DNA from: Gliomastix tumulicola
Lineage: Eukaryota; Ascomycota; Sordariomycetes; Hypocreales; Bionectriaceae
DNA length: 64,000 bases
Assembly: GCA_001599755.1 (NCBI GenBank)
Contig: BCHX01000010.1
Span: 501,883-565,882, forward strand
Direction of reading: 5' to 3'
Shown piece by piece: positions 22,424 to 32,623 of this stretch. The notes under the pieces were generated by a model, which worked only from the letters and a program-made list of their open reading frames with translations, was not told the origin of the DNA and did no database searches. The position numbers were made by a program, and so were the translations under genes. Positions within the stretch are counted from its first letter, which is position 1; every line of letters starts with the position of its first letter.

Positions 22424-22815
22424 CGGAGACCTTGGCCTCCAGGGTGGCCTTAAGGGTCTCGGTAGCGGCGGCGAGCTTGGAGATGTCCTCGCGGAACTTC
22501 TCAGCGACCATCATGGTCCTCGTTGAAGTCGAAGCGAAAGAGGGCCCCGCCGCCGACGTACGACTTCTTCTCGATGTCGAGGGAGGCGGCCACAGCGGTG
22601 TCGAGCTTCTTAGGGACGGCCTCGGTGGGGTTGAGGATATCCTCGAGGAGGTCGGGCTGGTCGTCGCTAGTATAGGAGTAATGATACTGAGAGCAGAACG
22701 ACTTGTCGTGACTTGTAGAGCGTGCTAAGAGACCACTTACAGAGATGGCCAAGTAGTCGCAGCCAGCAAGCTCAGTGATCTCGCCGGTGCTGCCGAAAGA
22801 GGCACCCATGACAAT
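22424..22815 (-). pseudogene. Transaldolase C-terminal fragment
   Basis: The minus strand reads TIVMGASFGSTGEITELAGC and DYLAIS, then a GTAAGT...TAG intron of about 85 nt, then LLEDILNPTEAVPKKLD, KKSYVGGGALFRFDFNED and, after a one-base loss (CATGATGG where CAGATGATGG is expected, near 22508), MMVAEKFREDISKLA to a stop near 22424. This is the conserved C-terminal third of transaldolase, a pentose-phosphate enzyme. The N-terminal two thirds, including the Schiff-base lysine region, are absent. An intact copy is expected elsewhere in the genome. The retained intron argues for a DNA-level duplication rather than a retrocopy. Confidence 0.82.
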
Positions 22816-23131
22816 AGTATGGCAAATACTATGACAAGAGCTAAATTCAACAAGCAGGTTACTTTCGGTGATTATGTGCAGAGCCTTACGGGGACCAGCT
22901 GCCCTAGATGGGTCGGGAATAAGGCAACCGGGAGACGTCGCGTCTCGATTGGATCCGCATCGGGAGCCACGCAACGGTCTTGCCTGGAAGAGTAGGCAAG
23001 CGATAGACGCGTCAGCGTCTGAGATATCTCTGGTAGATTTAAATTCAGGCGCGGGTACTCAATCTTGCTGCTTCTTTCCCTAACTTTCATCACAACCGCC
23101 TTTCATCCGCAACCCAACCAGCTCGGCCGTC

Positions 23132-24079
23132 ATGCGACCCCTCGGCAATCTGACCGGCTCCAACTCCGCAGCCTTTCATTTCGAAGACAACATGCCATCT
23201 CTGCAGGGCAAAGTCATCTTCATAACAGGATGCGACAGCGGAATTGGGAAACAGGCCATTACTTATCTAGCTCAGCTATCGCCATCAGAAATATGGTTAG
23301 CTGTTAGAAGCCTGGGTCAAGCAGAGGTCGCCATCGCCAACATCCGACAACAGGTGCCTGCTGCCAAGCTCCAAACGTTGCAGTTTGACCTTGCATCATT
23401 CTCTTCCATCAAAGGGGCCGCTACAGCCTTCCTTGCTCAAACCAAACGGCTTGACCTTCTGATTCTCAACGCCGGAGTGATGGGGACTGCGGCCATGCGT
23501 ACTGAGGACGGATACGAGCATCAGTTTGGCATCAACTATATGGGGCACGCGCTACTCACCAAGCATCTGATGCCTGTTCTTCTTCAAACAGCTGAGAGCC
23601 AGAGCGATGTTAGAGTCATTATTACCACGTCCTACAGCCATCGCGACGCTCCGAGCGGAGGTATTGACTTCGATACACTCAAGACAGATGGAGGAAGCCT
23701 GCCTACACTGAAACGCTACGCACAGAGCAAACTAGCCAACATCTTATTCGCTCGTGCAATTGCGAAGAGGTACCCCCAGTTAACAGCCTTAGCTATACAT
23801 CCCGGCGCTGCTCGGACAGGTCTAGTCCTTGGAGCAACGGGCACCAACATCCTGGATCGGCTTGTCGGCCAGTATGTGTATAGGCTTTTTGTATTTCAAC
23901 CTCTCGAGACAGTTGCCAAACACCATGTATGGGCGGCGGTTGCGCAGGACATACAATCAGGGGAGTATTATGAGCCTCTTGGAATTGCCGGACAGGGCAC
24001 GAAGGAAGCTATGGACGAAGCGTTGGCGGATAAGCTATGGGATTGGACGGAGCACGAGCTCAGGCCCTATTTTGTATGA
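23132..24079 (+). CDS. Short-chain dehydrogenase/reductase
   Basis: Intact, intronless frame of 315 codons. It may start at ATG 23132 or at the internal Met before PSLQGKVIFITG (23192), where most family members begin. Rossmann nucleotide-binding motif TGCDSGIG, structural motif LILNAGVMG, catalytic serine region VRVIITTSYSHR and active site YAQSK are all present, so it is probably an active NAD(P)H-dependent oxidoreductase of the classical SDR fold, closest in style to the retinol-dehydrogenase/WWOX-like fungal SDRs. Substrate unknown. It is one of the few housekeeping-like genes here and has no pathway partner beside it. Confidence 0.88.
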   Translation: MRPLGNLTGSNSAAFHFEDNMPSLQGKVIFITGCDSGIGKQAITYLAQLSPSEIWLAVRSLGQAEVAIANIRQQVPAAKLQTLQFDLASFSSIKGAATAFLAQTKRLDLLILNAGVMGTAAMRTEDGYEHQFGINYMGHALLTKHLMPVLLQTAESQSDVRVIITTSYSHRDAPSGGIDFDTLKTDGGSLPTLKRYAQSKLANILFARAIAKRYPQLTALAIHPGAARTGLVLGATGTNILDRLVGQYVYRLFVFQPLETVAKHHVWAAVAQDIQSGEYYEPLGIAGQGTKEAMDEALADKLWDWTEHELRPYFV

Positions 24080-24097
24080 CGAATATCTTAGGTATGG

Positions 24098-24140
24098 GAG
24101 CCAATAGACTGACGAATACCCGTGGCTCTATTCTTCAACT
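24098..24140 (+). repeat. MULE-MITE terminal repeat remnant
   Basis: Begins GGGAGCCAATAG and continues with TACCCGTGGCTCTATT, matching the terminal repeat of the 683-bp MITE at 36870-37552 with a small gap-like divergence. No partner end or TSD was found nearby, so it is a solo or truncated end. Confidence 0.55.
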
Positions 24141-24149
24141 CCACCGCCC

Positions 24150-24205
24150 GCTACTGTACCAATACCCACGTGTATCAGGTCCGCAGGTGGTTCGTGCACG
24201 ATTTT
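24150..24205 (+). repeat. Dispersed CTACTGTACCAA repeat, copy 2
   Basis: Starts CTACTGTACCAATACCCAC, continues GTGTATCAGGTCCGCAGG and TCGTGCACG, closely matching 4161-4215. It directly abuts the 3' end of LINE D. Confidence 0.5.
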
Positions 24206-24749
24206 CTACTGTATGATATGATATGAAGTTTATTACGCCCGGGAGGGTTTACCTCATAGGGCCAAGTGCGTGTTGCTATGTACAGGTTCAGGTTCAATTC
24301 CTACTCGGTTGTAGCCGCCCTTTCCTAGCAGCTATGCCCGGAAGCGGGGTTTGGCCAACCGCCGAGGTGACCCGGACGTCCGTCCAGACCACTCCACTTC
24401 GCCAACGCCGTCCGGCGCTGGCCAGCTGCCTCCAAACTTCCCGCTTTTCTACCTAACCCTTCATCTACGGAAGGCAGCCGCCTTCCATAAATCGGTTAGA
24501 CTATTAATATACATGTAGTGCTAGGATCTTATGGGGCGTTACGTCTGCCCCAAGTGTGCGTCCTCGTACCTACAGTCTCCCCCCAGTGCTCGGCTCTGTC
24601 TACTTATGAACTGATCCTAAACTGCCCAAGGATCCCAATTTTCTCCATAAACTTGACAACCTTGCCTGCTATGCTGCGCTCGCTCAACAGTTGTCGAAGA
24701 TTCAGTCGTCCAGGAAAATGCCCCAGTTCTTAGCGTCGGAGTGCGATGT

Positions 24750-27700
24750 GCTTTCTACATTGAAGCAGAACGTGGGCGACTGTTTGTCGTCCTTCGCCAC
24801 AGTCGCATTGCGGGTCGAGAGCGCCGGGCACTCTTCGTCTGAACAGAAAGTCCTTCATCCCAATCTTCTCCGTCCGGAGTTAGACGAACAAGGAGCTTTG
24901 CTTCTTGCGGAAGTGCTTGTGTAGTTGCAGCACTTTCCGTGTTGGCACCGGCGTGTGTCGGAATGTGGCCCGGCCTCGGGGCTCCTGCTGCCACTGTGTT
25001 TGCCATCTGCCATGCACGACCTTACACGACCACTGCTTCAGCGTAGACTTCAAGGAACGCAGGATGGGAGGTTGCGGCGCCTTTGGTCCTGGTGGGCCCC
25101 TTTGCCTCCATCCCGTGGCTTCCTTGGCCGCTCGATCAGCCGCTTCGTTGCCGTAGATTCCCTTGTGCGCCGGGACCCATCGTACCTCTACGCTGAGGCC
25201 TTGCTCTCGGAGGGCCTGGAGTCGCTGCGCGATGACTTGGAGCAGGTATGCCCCGGATGTGCCTCTCGGCTTGGCCGCTGACCGGATCGCCGCTTGGTTG
25301 TTCGTGTATATTAGTACTTTCTTCCTATGACTTGCGCGATCTGGAGGGCCAGAATGATGCCTTGCAGTTCGCCGGCGTACACCGTGGACACGGTATTGCT
25401 TCCCATGTAGGCGCTCTTGGTCTGGTGCGTCGTGGTGCACACGGCCGCCGCGCCGATCTGCCCATTGATGCCGCTTCCGTCTGTGTAGATGCGTATGGCG
25501 TCTGGTTCGCTGCGAATACTGCACTGGTGCCTGGCCTCGGCCTTCTCCGCGCTTTCCTCGATGTAGGTACTCGGGCCTGTCCACCAAGGTGGGACGATGC
25601 TTCTAGTCTCTCCAGGCCGAAGCCTCCTTCGTCCTGTATGGCTCTTTGTATGACTCTGCGTGGGCTCATTTTCAATCCCCCTCTCCCCCGCTCACCGGGG
25701 CCGTGCTGCACTTCTTGCTCGCCCAACCCGATTCGTCCCAGACAGTCGGCGTTGTGCTTCCAGATCTGATGCTCAAGAGGCAGTAGGCATGTTTCGATGT
25801 CCAGGGCGGGGGCCGATGTAGCTCGGTAGGCGCCAGATACGACCCGCGCCGCCCGCGCCTGGATGCTCTGTAGTTGAGCCAGTGTCTTGTCCGTGTACGG
25901 TTTGCTCCGTGTTCGCCAGTTCGTGTTGGACCACGCCGAGCATGCGTACATGATCTGTGGCAACACCACCCCGCGGTAGATTGCCCGCGCGTCGCCCAAG
26001 GTTAAGCCCCACGTTGAGCTGCCCAGGCTGCTGAGAGCCGTGATAGTCTTGATCACCTTGCGTCGCACCTCGTCTATGTGGGGTTTCCAGCGCAGTGCCG
26101 AGTCCATGATCAGACCGAGGTACTTGCAGGTTGGCTTGGCCGGGATCTCCTCCCACGTTGTGGACAGTGGCTGCTGGGTGTCGATGCGCGTGCGTGCTCG
26201 GGTGAAGTGGGTGAGCTGGAACTTGCTGGGCGAAAAGACCGAGGCGTGGGTCCTCGCCCACTGCTCCGCGCTCTGGAGGATGAACCCGGTCGCCGCGGTG
26301 TCGTCCGCCCGGTTGCACTGGTCGATCAGGTCTGCATTGTAAAAAATGTAGAGGATCGGCGAGAGCGGTGAGCCTTGCACTGTCCCTGTCCGCACTTTGA
26401 CCCGCTCCGTCTTGAATCCATCGACAGAGATCCGGGTGTACCGGTCCTCGAGCAGGCTCGCTATCCATCGTACCGTCCTCTCGTCAATCTTTCTCCTGCG
26501 TAGGTTATGTAGAAGTCGCTGGTGTGACACGTTGTCGAAGGCGCCCGACACATCGAGCAGCAGGAGGCTAGCCACCTGGCCTCGGCCTCTGTTCCACGCT
26601 TCATAGATCTTGTCGATGACGTGCTCGGTCGAGCGGCCCTTCCTGGCCCTCATGTGCGTCGAGGGGAGCAGGCCGTGGGTCTCAGCCACATAGCTCAGTC
26701 GTTGCGCTATGATGGCGTCCATGACCTTCCCTATCGTGTTGAGTAGTCCGATCGGCCGGTAGGACCCCGGGATGGTGTAGTTGTCCTTGCCTTGCTTCCT
26801 CAGCACCACCGTTGTCGATTCTCTAAAGTGCTTCGGACAGTAGCTGAGTCGTAGGCTCTGGTTGAAGATCGTCACTAGGTGGGGCGTGATCCACGTCGCC
26901 GCCAGCTGTAGTGCTCTGTTCGGGATGCCGTCGGGGCCGGGCGCCTTGCGCGGCGCGGCTTCTTGTAAGGCTCTCTCCACCTCTTGTTCCGTAATAGGCG
27001 GCATCGCGATCCGGTCTGGGTAGGTTGCGTCTTCGATGTCCCCGATTTCGGCTTCTGGTGGGGAGGGGAAGAATGTCTTCCTGAACACCTCCGCCTTGTC
27101 TGCCGGGTCAGAAACCGTCTGCCCAGTATCTGGGTCCTCTAGCGCGGGCGTAATCTCCGGGGTCTGGTTGTTCCTATTCCTGGCCCATTTCGCCAGTTTC
27201 CATAGAGCCTCTGGCGACTCAGACGCCCTCTCCACGCTCTCACGATGCGCGCTCCTCAGTGCTTTCTTGATGACCCTGCCTTTGCGGTTCCTCGCCGTGC
27301 GGTATGTCTCCCATGCTTCGTCCGTGTGGTGGAGGGTGTAGAGCCGCCTGAGGCGCTTCGCCTCGGCCAGCGCCTGCTTGCACTCCTCGTCCCAGCCGCG
27401 TCTCGCCGCCGGTGACCACGTCCTCAGCGGCACGGCTGCCCCGATCGCATCCCGTAGAGCCGTCACGATGTCCTCCACGTATCGGTCTAATGCGCTTCGC
27501 GTTCTCGGTCTTCGCAGTGGCGGTAAGCTGTCTAGAAGCGTTGCCTTGAATCTCTTCGCATCCATCGCCTTCCAGTTTCGTCTGGGCTCTCTATGAACTG
27601 GCTTGACCGACGTGTCGACGATTGTGACGATGGGCAGGTGGTCTGAGTCATGATCGAGACCGCGGTCCACCTCGCACCTGATGACTCGGTCCACCACGCC

Positions 27701-28381
27701 GGGCGTGACTAGACAGAGGTCGATCGTGGACTGCTTCTGGCCTTCCTCGTATGTGATCCTTTTGGTGCCACGGGACCAACGAGTTACGGAGCCAGGCATG
27801 GTTAACGGCGCCCGCTTTTATGCTAGCATGTTTGTGAGGTCGTACTCTTCCAACATCTCGATGAGGTCCTCGGCCTCCGGCTCGATCCTGGCGATGTGCG
27901 AGCCTCCCCACAGCTCGTGATGCAGGTTGAAGTCTCCCATCACAATCTGCTCGGCCTGCCCCGCCGCGTCGAGCACCCGTCGCAGTCGGGGCAGTACGCT
28001 TCGTCTGTTTTCCGCCGTTTGGTCGGGATTGTAGAGATTGTGCAGCTTGACCGTACTTTCGTCTCCTTGTCCTGTCGTTAGGGTGACTGTGCACAGATCC
28101 CGTCCGTGTGACTCGAATTGCCACTTAGAGTGGTCGAGGCGCTTGTTGATGTACACGCACACCCTCGCTGGACCTTCGCCTGCCGTCCGAGGGTAGCATA
28201 GGTGGAACTGGTCTTTTGCTGGATGGTGCGTCGTGGGGATAAACGAGTTCGCCCATGGTTCTTGGATGGCTAGAATGTCGAATTGCATGACCTTCGGGTC
28301 CCGGAGGAGTGTGGCCATGACGGTGTCTTTCGATTTTCTGACATTGTACTGTAGTATGGACAGAGGTCCTGCGTGTCTCAT
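24750..28381 (-). pseudogene. LINE D ORF2, RT catalytic core deleted
   Basis: Starts at ATG 28381, overlapping the ORF1 stop (ATGA). The endonuclease (LSILQYNVRKSKDTVM, DILAIQEPW, IVMGDFNLHHELWGG) is followed by an in-frame TAA at 27818. RT blocks KAPGPDGIPNRAL, LLLLDVSGAFDNVSH and GTVQGSPLSPILYIFYN are present. Between the block ADDTAATGF and ILQSAEQWA the expected catalytic FVDD segment (roughly 25-35 residues) is missing, apparently an in-frame deletion near 26282. RNase H (IRIYTDGSGINGQIGAA, WVPAHKGIYGNEAAD) lies in shifted frames around 25330-25560. A TAA at 24880 interrupts the end, before CDCGEGRQTVAHVLLQC. Confidence 0.87.
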
Positions 28382-28700
28382 TCGCGCCTATCAATGTCCA
28401 TGTTGTCCATCTGGTGGGTGCCGTGGAGTCGCGCCGAGTTGGCATCAAGGGCTTCCAGGGCCCTTCGCGACGGTGTGATCGTTCGCACAGGCCGCTGGCT
28501 CCCCGTGTTGACGATGATCTGGTTCTCGACCCCCTCCACGGCGGTCGCGTTGTTTCCGGTGTTGGCTCGCTTCTGCCCCCTCTTCGTCGGCGATCTGCTT
28601 CTCCCTAGTCTGTTCTGCTGGCTCTGGGCGGGTGCCAGAGGGCGCGCTCCTTCCCGGAGGGGTTGTCCAACCGGTACCTCCTGAGCCGCCACCAGGCCGC
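28378..28700 (-). pseudogene. LINE D ORF1, 3' end
   Basis: About 100 codons ending at TGA 28378 (MDNMDIDRRE at the terminus). Rich in charged residues, with no zinc knuckle left. Its 4-nt ATGA overlap with ORF2 is the only clear structural clue. The 5' part of ORF1 is missing. Confidence 0.6.
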
Positions 28701-28715
28701 TCTGCGGCGCTAGGT

Positions 28716-29335
28716 GGGTTCAGTCTTGAGGCCGAGTGGAATTGTGCGGTGCATAGGCCTCTACCTAGCGCGGCGCTCCGGCGAGCCAGTGTCAACCGGT
28801 ACGGAACCTTGCTCGACCGTACATTCCGTTTATCTCCGGAATGAAGCATGAGAAACGCGTCGACTTTTGCCTATACATGCAGCCGCGCAGTAGGGCCCAT
28901 GCCGATGCCATTAGCCGGGTGGCGAAGACTGCGCCCCATGCGGGGATCAACCACACCGACTACGTACCTCTACTTGACTGCCCCATCAGCCTTTCTATCG
29001 AGACGAAGCGGACTGGCGAGGACTGGAAGGAAGCCTTGCATCAGATGAGCACATGGCTTGTTGCACACCAGAAACGGCTTGACAGTCTCTCGACCGCGTT
29101 GTTGTCTCCCACCTTTCTGCCTGGCATCATCATCCAAGGGCATGAGTGGTACTTTGTCGCTGCGACGCGGGGTTGTGCGCGTGAAGAGGGAGGCTGAGAG
29201 ACGGTAATCTGGACCAAGATCCACATTGGGTCGACAGACCAGTTGGGAGGCATCATTCAAAGGCTAGCGCACTGGTCTGCATTGACACTGTTGGAACACA
29301 TGGACAGTTGCGTCAGAGGGTCGTGTGGGGCACCC
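28716..29335 (+). pseudogene. PDDEXK_12-like pseudogene beside LINE D
   Basis: Reads EAEWNCAVHRPL (family motif WNxxVH), then, after a frameshift near 28810, GMKHEKRVDFCLYMQ, ISLSIETKRTGEDWKEAL with the E-T-K catalytic signature, and FLPGIIIQGHEWYFVAATRG. A TGA at 29195 interrupts the same frame, which continues TVIWTKIHIGSTDQLGGI. Compared with 30372-32038 it lacks everything before the WNxxVH motif. LINE D abuts exactly where the gene is cut, so insertion of the LINE probably broke it. The missing 5' part is not found on the other side of the LINE. Confidence 0.75.
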
Positions 29336-29384
29336 GAGAGATCCTGCGGGCCCACAGAGGTAGCAGTATATAAGGAGGGCAATC

Positions 29385-29455
29385 CCTCCCGACCACTGAT
29401 AAGCTGTAACGAACAATGCAATCCACTCACTCATACCTCTTGTCACAACAGACAC
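29385..29455 (+). promoter_or_regulatory. Upstream-region homolog of the F-box-ankyrin gene
   Basis: The segment CGAACAATGCAATCCACTCA, followed by CTCATACCTCTTGTCACAAC, matches the DNA just upstream of the F-box-ankyrin gene (minus strand, 47995-47935) with only a few differences. A TATA-like GTATATAAGG lies just upstream at 29367. It looks like a 5' UTR/promoter remnant whose gene body is gone; no F-box or ankyrin coding follows. The role is inferred only from this match. Confidence 0.45.
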
Positions 29456-29557
29456 ATTGGCCGTAGTTTAAGGAAGCAGTCTTGTAGCTGGTGTGGACTA
29501 ACTCAATGAACATTTGGGTGAACCTACTGTACCAAGGGTATGTGGTAATTCATTGAG

Positions 29558-29652
29558 TTACGTTTTTCTCGTCCGCGCTTTGCGACAGGGGTTTCTCCAA
29601 TATGTATAGCGACCCTGGACTGAAAAACTTCATGAAATTACGTCTTCCATAT
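29558..29652 (+). repeat. Dispersed repeat pair, copy 1
   Basis: Shares GACAGGGGT, a C-rich block, TATGTATR, a CGACYC-like block and AACTTCATGAAATTAC, in the same order, with 32248-32335. Both lie next to PDDEXK-like genes. Non-coding. Identity is moderate, so this is an old repeat. Confidence 0.45.
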
Positions 29653-29805
29653 CTTCTGCCCCGCCGGTTGGCCTCCCGTGACGTGGGCAAAGAAGTAGCA
29701 GCCGTTCCAGGAACACATTGACCGACGAAAGGTAGCGGACCACAGCCTGCAGTCACCACGTAGCTGTCCTTTTGTTTTCATTTTCGTCCGTGCATCACGA
29801 CAGGG

Positions 29806-29916
29806 GACCTAATACGTAGCGGACCTGATACAGGTGGGAATATGAAAGTGCACGGGCCACCTGCGGACCTGATACACGTTGCGGATCTGATACACGTGGG
29901 TATTGGTACAGGAGGG
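29806..29916 (-). repeat. Inverted and duplicated copy of the GTATCAGGTCCGC repeat
   Basis: Read on the minus strand: CCAATACCCACGTGTATCAG, TCCGCAACGTGTATCAGGTC, then a further CACCTGTATCAGGTCCGC. It contains three units of the motif found singly at 4180 and 24170. This suggests local duplication. Confidence 0.45.
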
Positions 29917-30371
29917 ATTGCTTGAAGAGTGCAGAGGATCTGCCCGGAGGAATCGCTAGGTCAGACCAAGGACGCGGCAATCTGTCGCGTGGGAATCGCC
30001 AGTGATCGAAGGACGGATGCACGGGGTATTTGTTTAGGAAACTTGGGCAAGGATGGTCTTGGCTGGCCATAGGCAGTAGTCGGCACTATTGGGTCGACCA
30101 TTGGGTTAGCAGCCGCTATGCCTTTCATGGAGTACGACTTTCAGCACGCTACCGCGACATTATATGCATTGGTACCCTAAACAGGCACCTGGTATTACGA
30201 CTTGATTCTGTTGCGCGTATACGCTCTGGAGCTGCATACGTAGCGTGAAGACTTAGAGCAGAGTGCAAGGATGAAAGCCATGCCAGACCGTAAGTTACGA
30301 CACACGGACGACCAGTACAGCAGGTTTGAGGGGGAAACACGTGGCGGGAAAGGGTATCATATTATTAAGTT
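29917..30371. other. Intergenic, downstream of the PDDEXK-like gene
   Basis: No supported gene. Contains the presumed 3' UTR of the minus-strand PDDEXK-like gene; no other repeat was recognised. Confidence 0.4.
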
Positions 30372-32038
30372 TCATAAGCAATTTGGTATAATGGAGCCAG
30401 GCATCACTTGTCTCACGTCAGCGGCGACAAGGTGTCGAATCCAGGGCCAATATGTGACTGCTGACCACTGTGCCAGCCTTTGTATGGTCGTGATGATCTG
30501 GGCAATTCCCTGTAGCGAGCTCGTTGACCCAATGGTCAGATCTGTCCAGATGACCGGTTTCTGACTGCCGTCGGCGCGTGTGCGACCCTGAGTGGCAGCG
30601 ACGAAATGCCACACGTGGCCCTGAACAATAATGCCAGGTAGAAACTCTGGCTTTGGAGGACAAACGATGTCGGGTGTGACTCGCTCTGGAGTGTCGGCTA
30701 GCAGACTGTCAATCCTTGTCCAGTGCGCAGTCATCCATATAGCCATTTGGTTCAGGGCCTTGGCCCAGCTATCATTTGTAAGCTTCGTCTCGATGCTGAC
30801 TGCGATCGCGTGGTCTAGCAGTGCCGTTTGGTCCGAGTGATTGATGCCAGCAAAGATTGTCCCTCGACAGGAGGAGCGGATGTCCTCAACCATAGCCGTA
30901 TCGCGCGGCTCTAGGGTGAAGCAATAGTCGACACGGTTTTCGTACTTGACGTTCCCTGCAGATGGGATGCAGACAGGATCAAGAGATGCAACGGTGCTAC
31001 CATACATCAGCGGGGAGAGGCCCTATTAGAAAGGAGGAAGAGAATACCTACACGTTCTGCAGTTCGACGTTGACGTCACTCTTCACTGTTCCGTCTTCTT
31101 CTCGGTTGATTGCCGCGTAGAGTAGAGCAGCCTGCATAAGAGGAGCGTGCACGACAGAGTTCCACTGCACCTCTGGCCGACCATACTTCTGGCATTTGTG
31201 CGCTTCGTTCCAGATGCATAAGAGGGAGTCGATGGGTGCGAGCCGGCCCAGGTGCGCCCGTTCGCCCGTTGTATCCACGACATATGGCGATTCTAGCAGT
31301 TCGGCGATGAGGGGGGCGTACTTGTATCTACTGTCATCTCTGAGCTTCTTGAACTCTGTCTATGAGAGCTGTCAGTATCGTGTGAGGGGGAGAATTGATG
31401 AGAGAAAACCTTAGGGCTAAGAGACTCACTTGATCTGTCGCTGTTATTACCCCAAACCCTCCTGCATCGCCCTTGATGCGCCGTGTCAGCTCTACAAGCT
31501 TCGGTGGACGCGACGCCAGGGCGTTGTCGAACGACTCGACGTCGACAACATCATTGCGGGACAATTGCACCACACTTTTGATGGGGCTGGATCTGCGAGG
31601 TCTCTTTCGGCTGGATCCGGCGGACGGACTGTCGTTGAGGTAATCGTTCTCGGTGGTATCGGAGGCGGCGGCGAGGGAATTACTGCTGGCATGACTATTG
31701 GTACTAGAGCGAGAGCGGCTCGCTTTGGGTCGTGCCTTGGTGCTTGTGCCTCTGTTTTCGCTCGCGCGTGGTGTCGCATCAATATCTAATTGGGGCTGGA
31801 TTCTTTTCTGTCGCTTTGTCGGAGAGGAGGCAGAGGCCTGATCTTCATCAACTTCGTCGCCTCCTTCGACGGACATGGGAGGTGAAGCTAGCTGCTGCTC
31901 AAGTCGTCGCTTGTTAGGTTTCGATTGAAAGGTGTGCTCGTTATCGCGTCTGATTCGTTCTGGGTTCCGCTGCGGGGAGGTTGATGATTCGGCGACATGT
32001 GAGAGCCAAGAAATGATATTTGGCTCCTTGTCAGCCAT
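30372..32038 (-). CDS. PDDEXK_12-like nuclease-domain protein, three exons
   Basis: Exons 32038-31430, 31359-31052 and 30996-30372 give 513 residues. Intron 1 (31429-31360) has GTGAGT, an ACTGAC branch and TAG, phase 0. Intron 2 (31051-30997) has GTAGGT and TAG, phase 2, giving the family's exon junction ELQN-V-TVASL. A low-complexity basic/serine-rich N-terminus (to about residue 140) precedes the nuclease-like domain: VQWNSVVHAPL, ENRVDYCFTL, the catalytic-type IAVSIETKLTND, FLPGIIVQGHVWHFVAAT and IWTDLTIGST. It is the only intact member of four in the window. Substrate and role are unknown; the family is fungus-restricted and expanded in some genomes. Confidence 0.85.
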
Positions 32039-32623
32039 GCCTTACCGAGTGTTGGAGCGCGTCACGGAGAGAAGCGACGATGCGGTTGTGATCGATGGTC
32101 AACGGCGGGAGGGGTTGTTCTGAAATAGATTAAGTGGGCAGCTTCCAGGCTCGCCAGTTTGTTTACGCGGATCGGGTTATCTTCGGCGAAGTGTCGGCTA
32201 GGTAACCTGAGGTGTCTTTGCCTGAGGGTCCGCGTAGTTCACGTGGTTTTTATCGCTGCGTTTGACAGGGGTAACCCCACAATTTGTATGACGACTCGGA
32301 CAAACTTCATGAAATTACATTCATCATGTCCTTGGTCGCCATTCATCTTTCTTCCCTCATGCATGCCTTATCCAGGCTTTGCGCATAGTCGACGGCCGAC
32401 CCACGAGTTGCCACACATCTGTACAAGAAACGTGGTGTGCTACTGGATGGGGGGAGGGGGTTGTGCAAGCTGCTGACGACGATCTGCCCGACTGGGGCCC
32501 ACATAGCTTAGTAATTCTTTGTTGCCTTGCCAACAGACACTTAGTGTTGTTTGTTATAAGTGACCCCGATTTTCCCTGTCAACGAGACCCGGGTGCCGTC
32601 CAGCATGGCTCCTTCAATTCTCA
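32039..32623. other. Divergent intergenic region
   Basis: Lies between the PDDEXK-like gene (minus) and the BTB gene (plus) and presumably holds both promoters. Contains the second copy of the dispersed repeat (32248-32335). No gene seen. Confidence 0.45.
32248..32335 (+). repeat. Dispersed repeat pair, copy 2
   Basis: Matches 29558-29652 in block order (GACAGGGGT, ATTTGTATG, CGACTCGGAC, AACTTCATGAAATTAC). See that entry. Confidence 0.45.

Larger units (their letters stand above)
24211..28715 (-). mobile_element. LINE D: second Tad-like LINE, 5'-truncated
   Basis: Minus-strand element. Its 3' end (TATGATATGATATGAAG, then TTTATTACGCCCGGGAGGG on the plus strand) is shared with LINEs A and B, but the proteins differ strongly, so this is a separate family with a common 3' tail. 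ORF2 runs 28381 to about 24750; only the 3' end of ORF1 remains (28378-28700). Immediately beyond 28715 the sequence is a PDDEXK-like pseudogene on the opposite strand. The element is dead (nonsense codons, frameshifts and loss of the RT catalytic motif). Confidence 0.87.
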
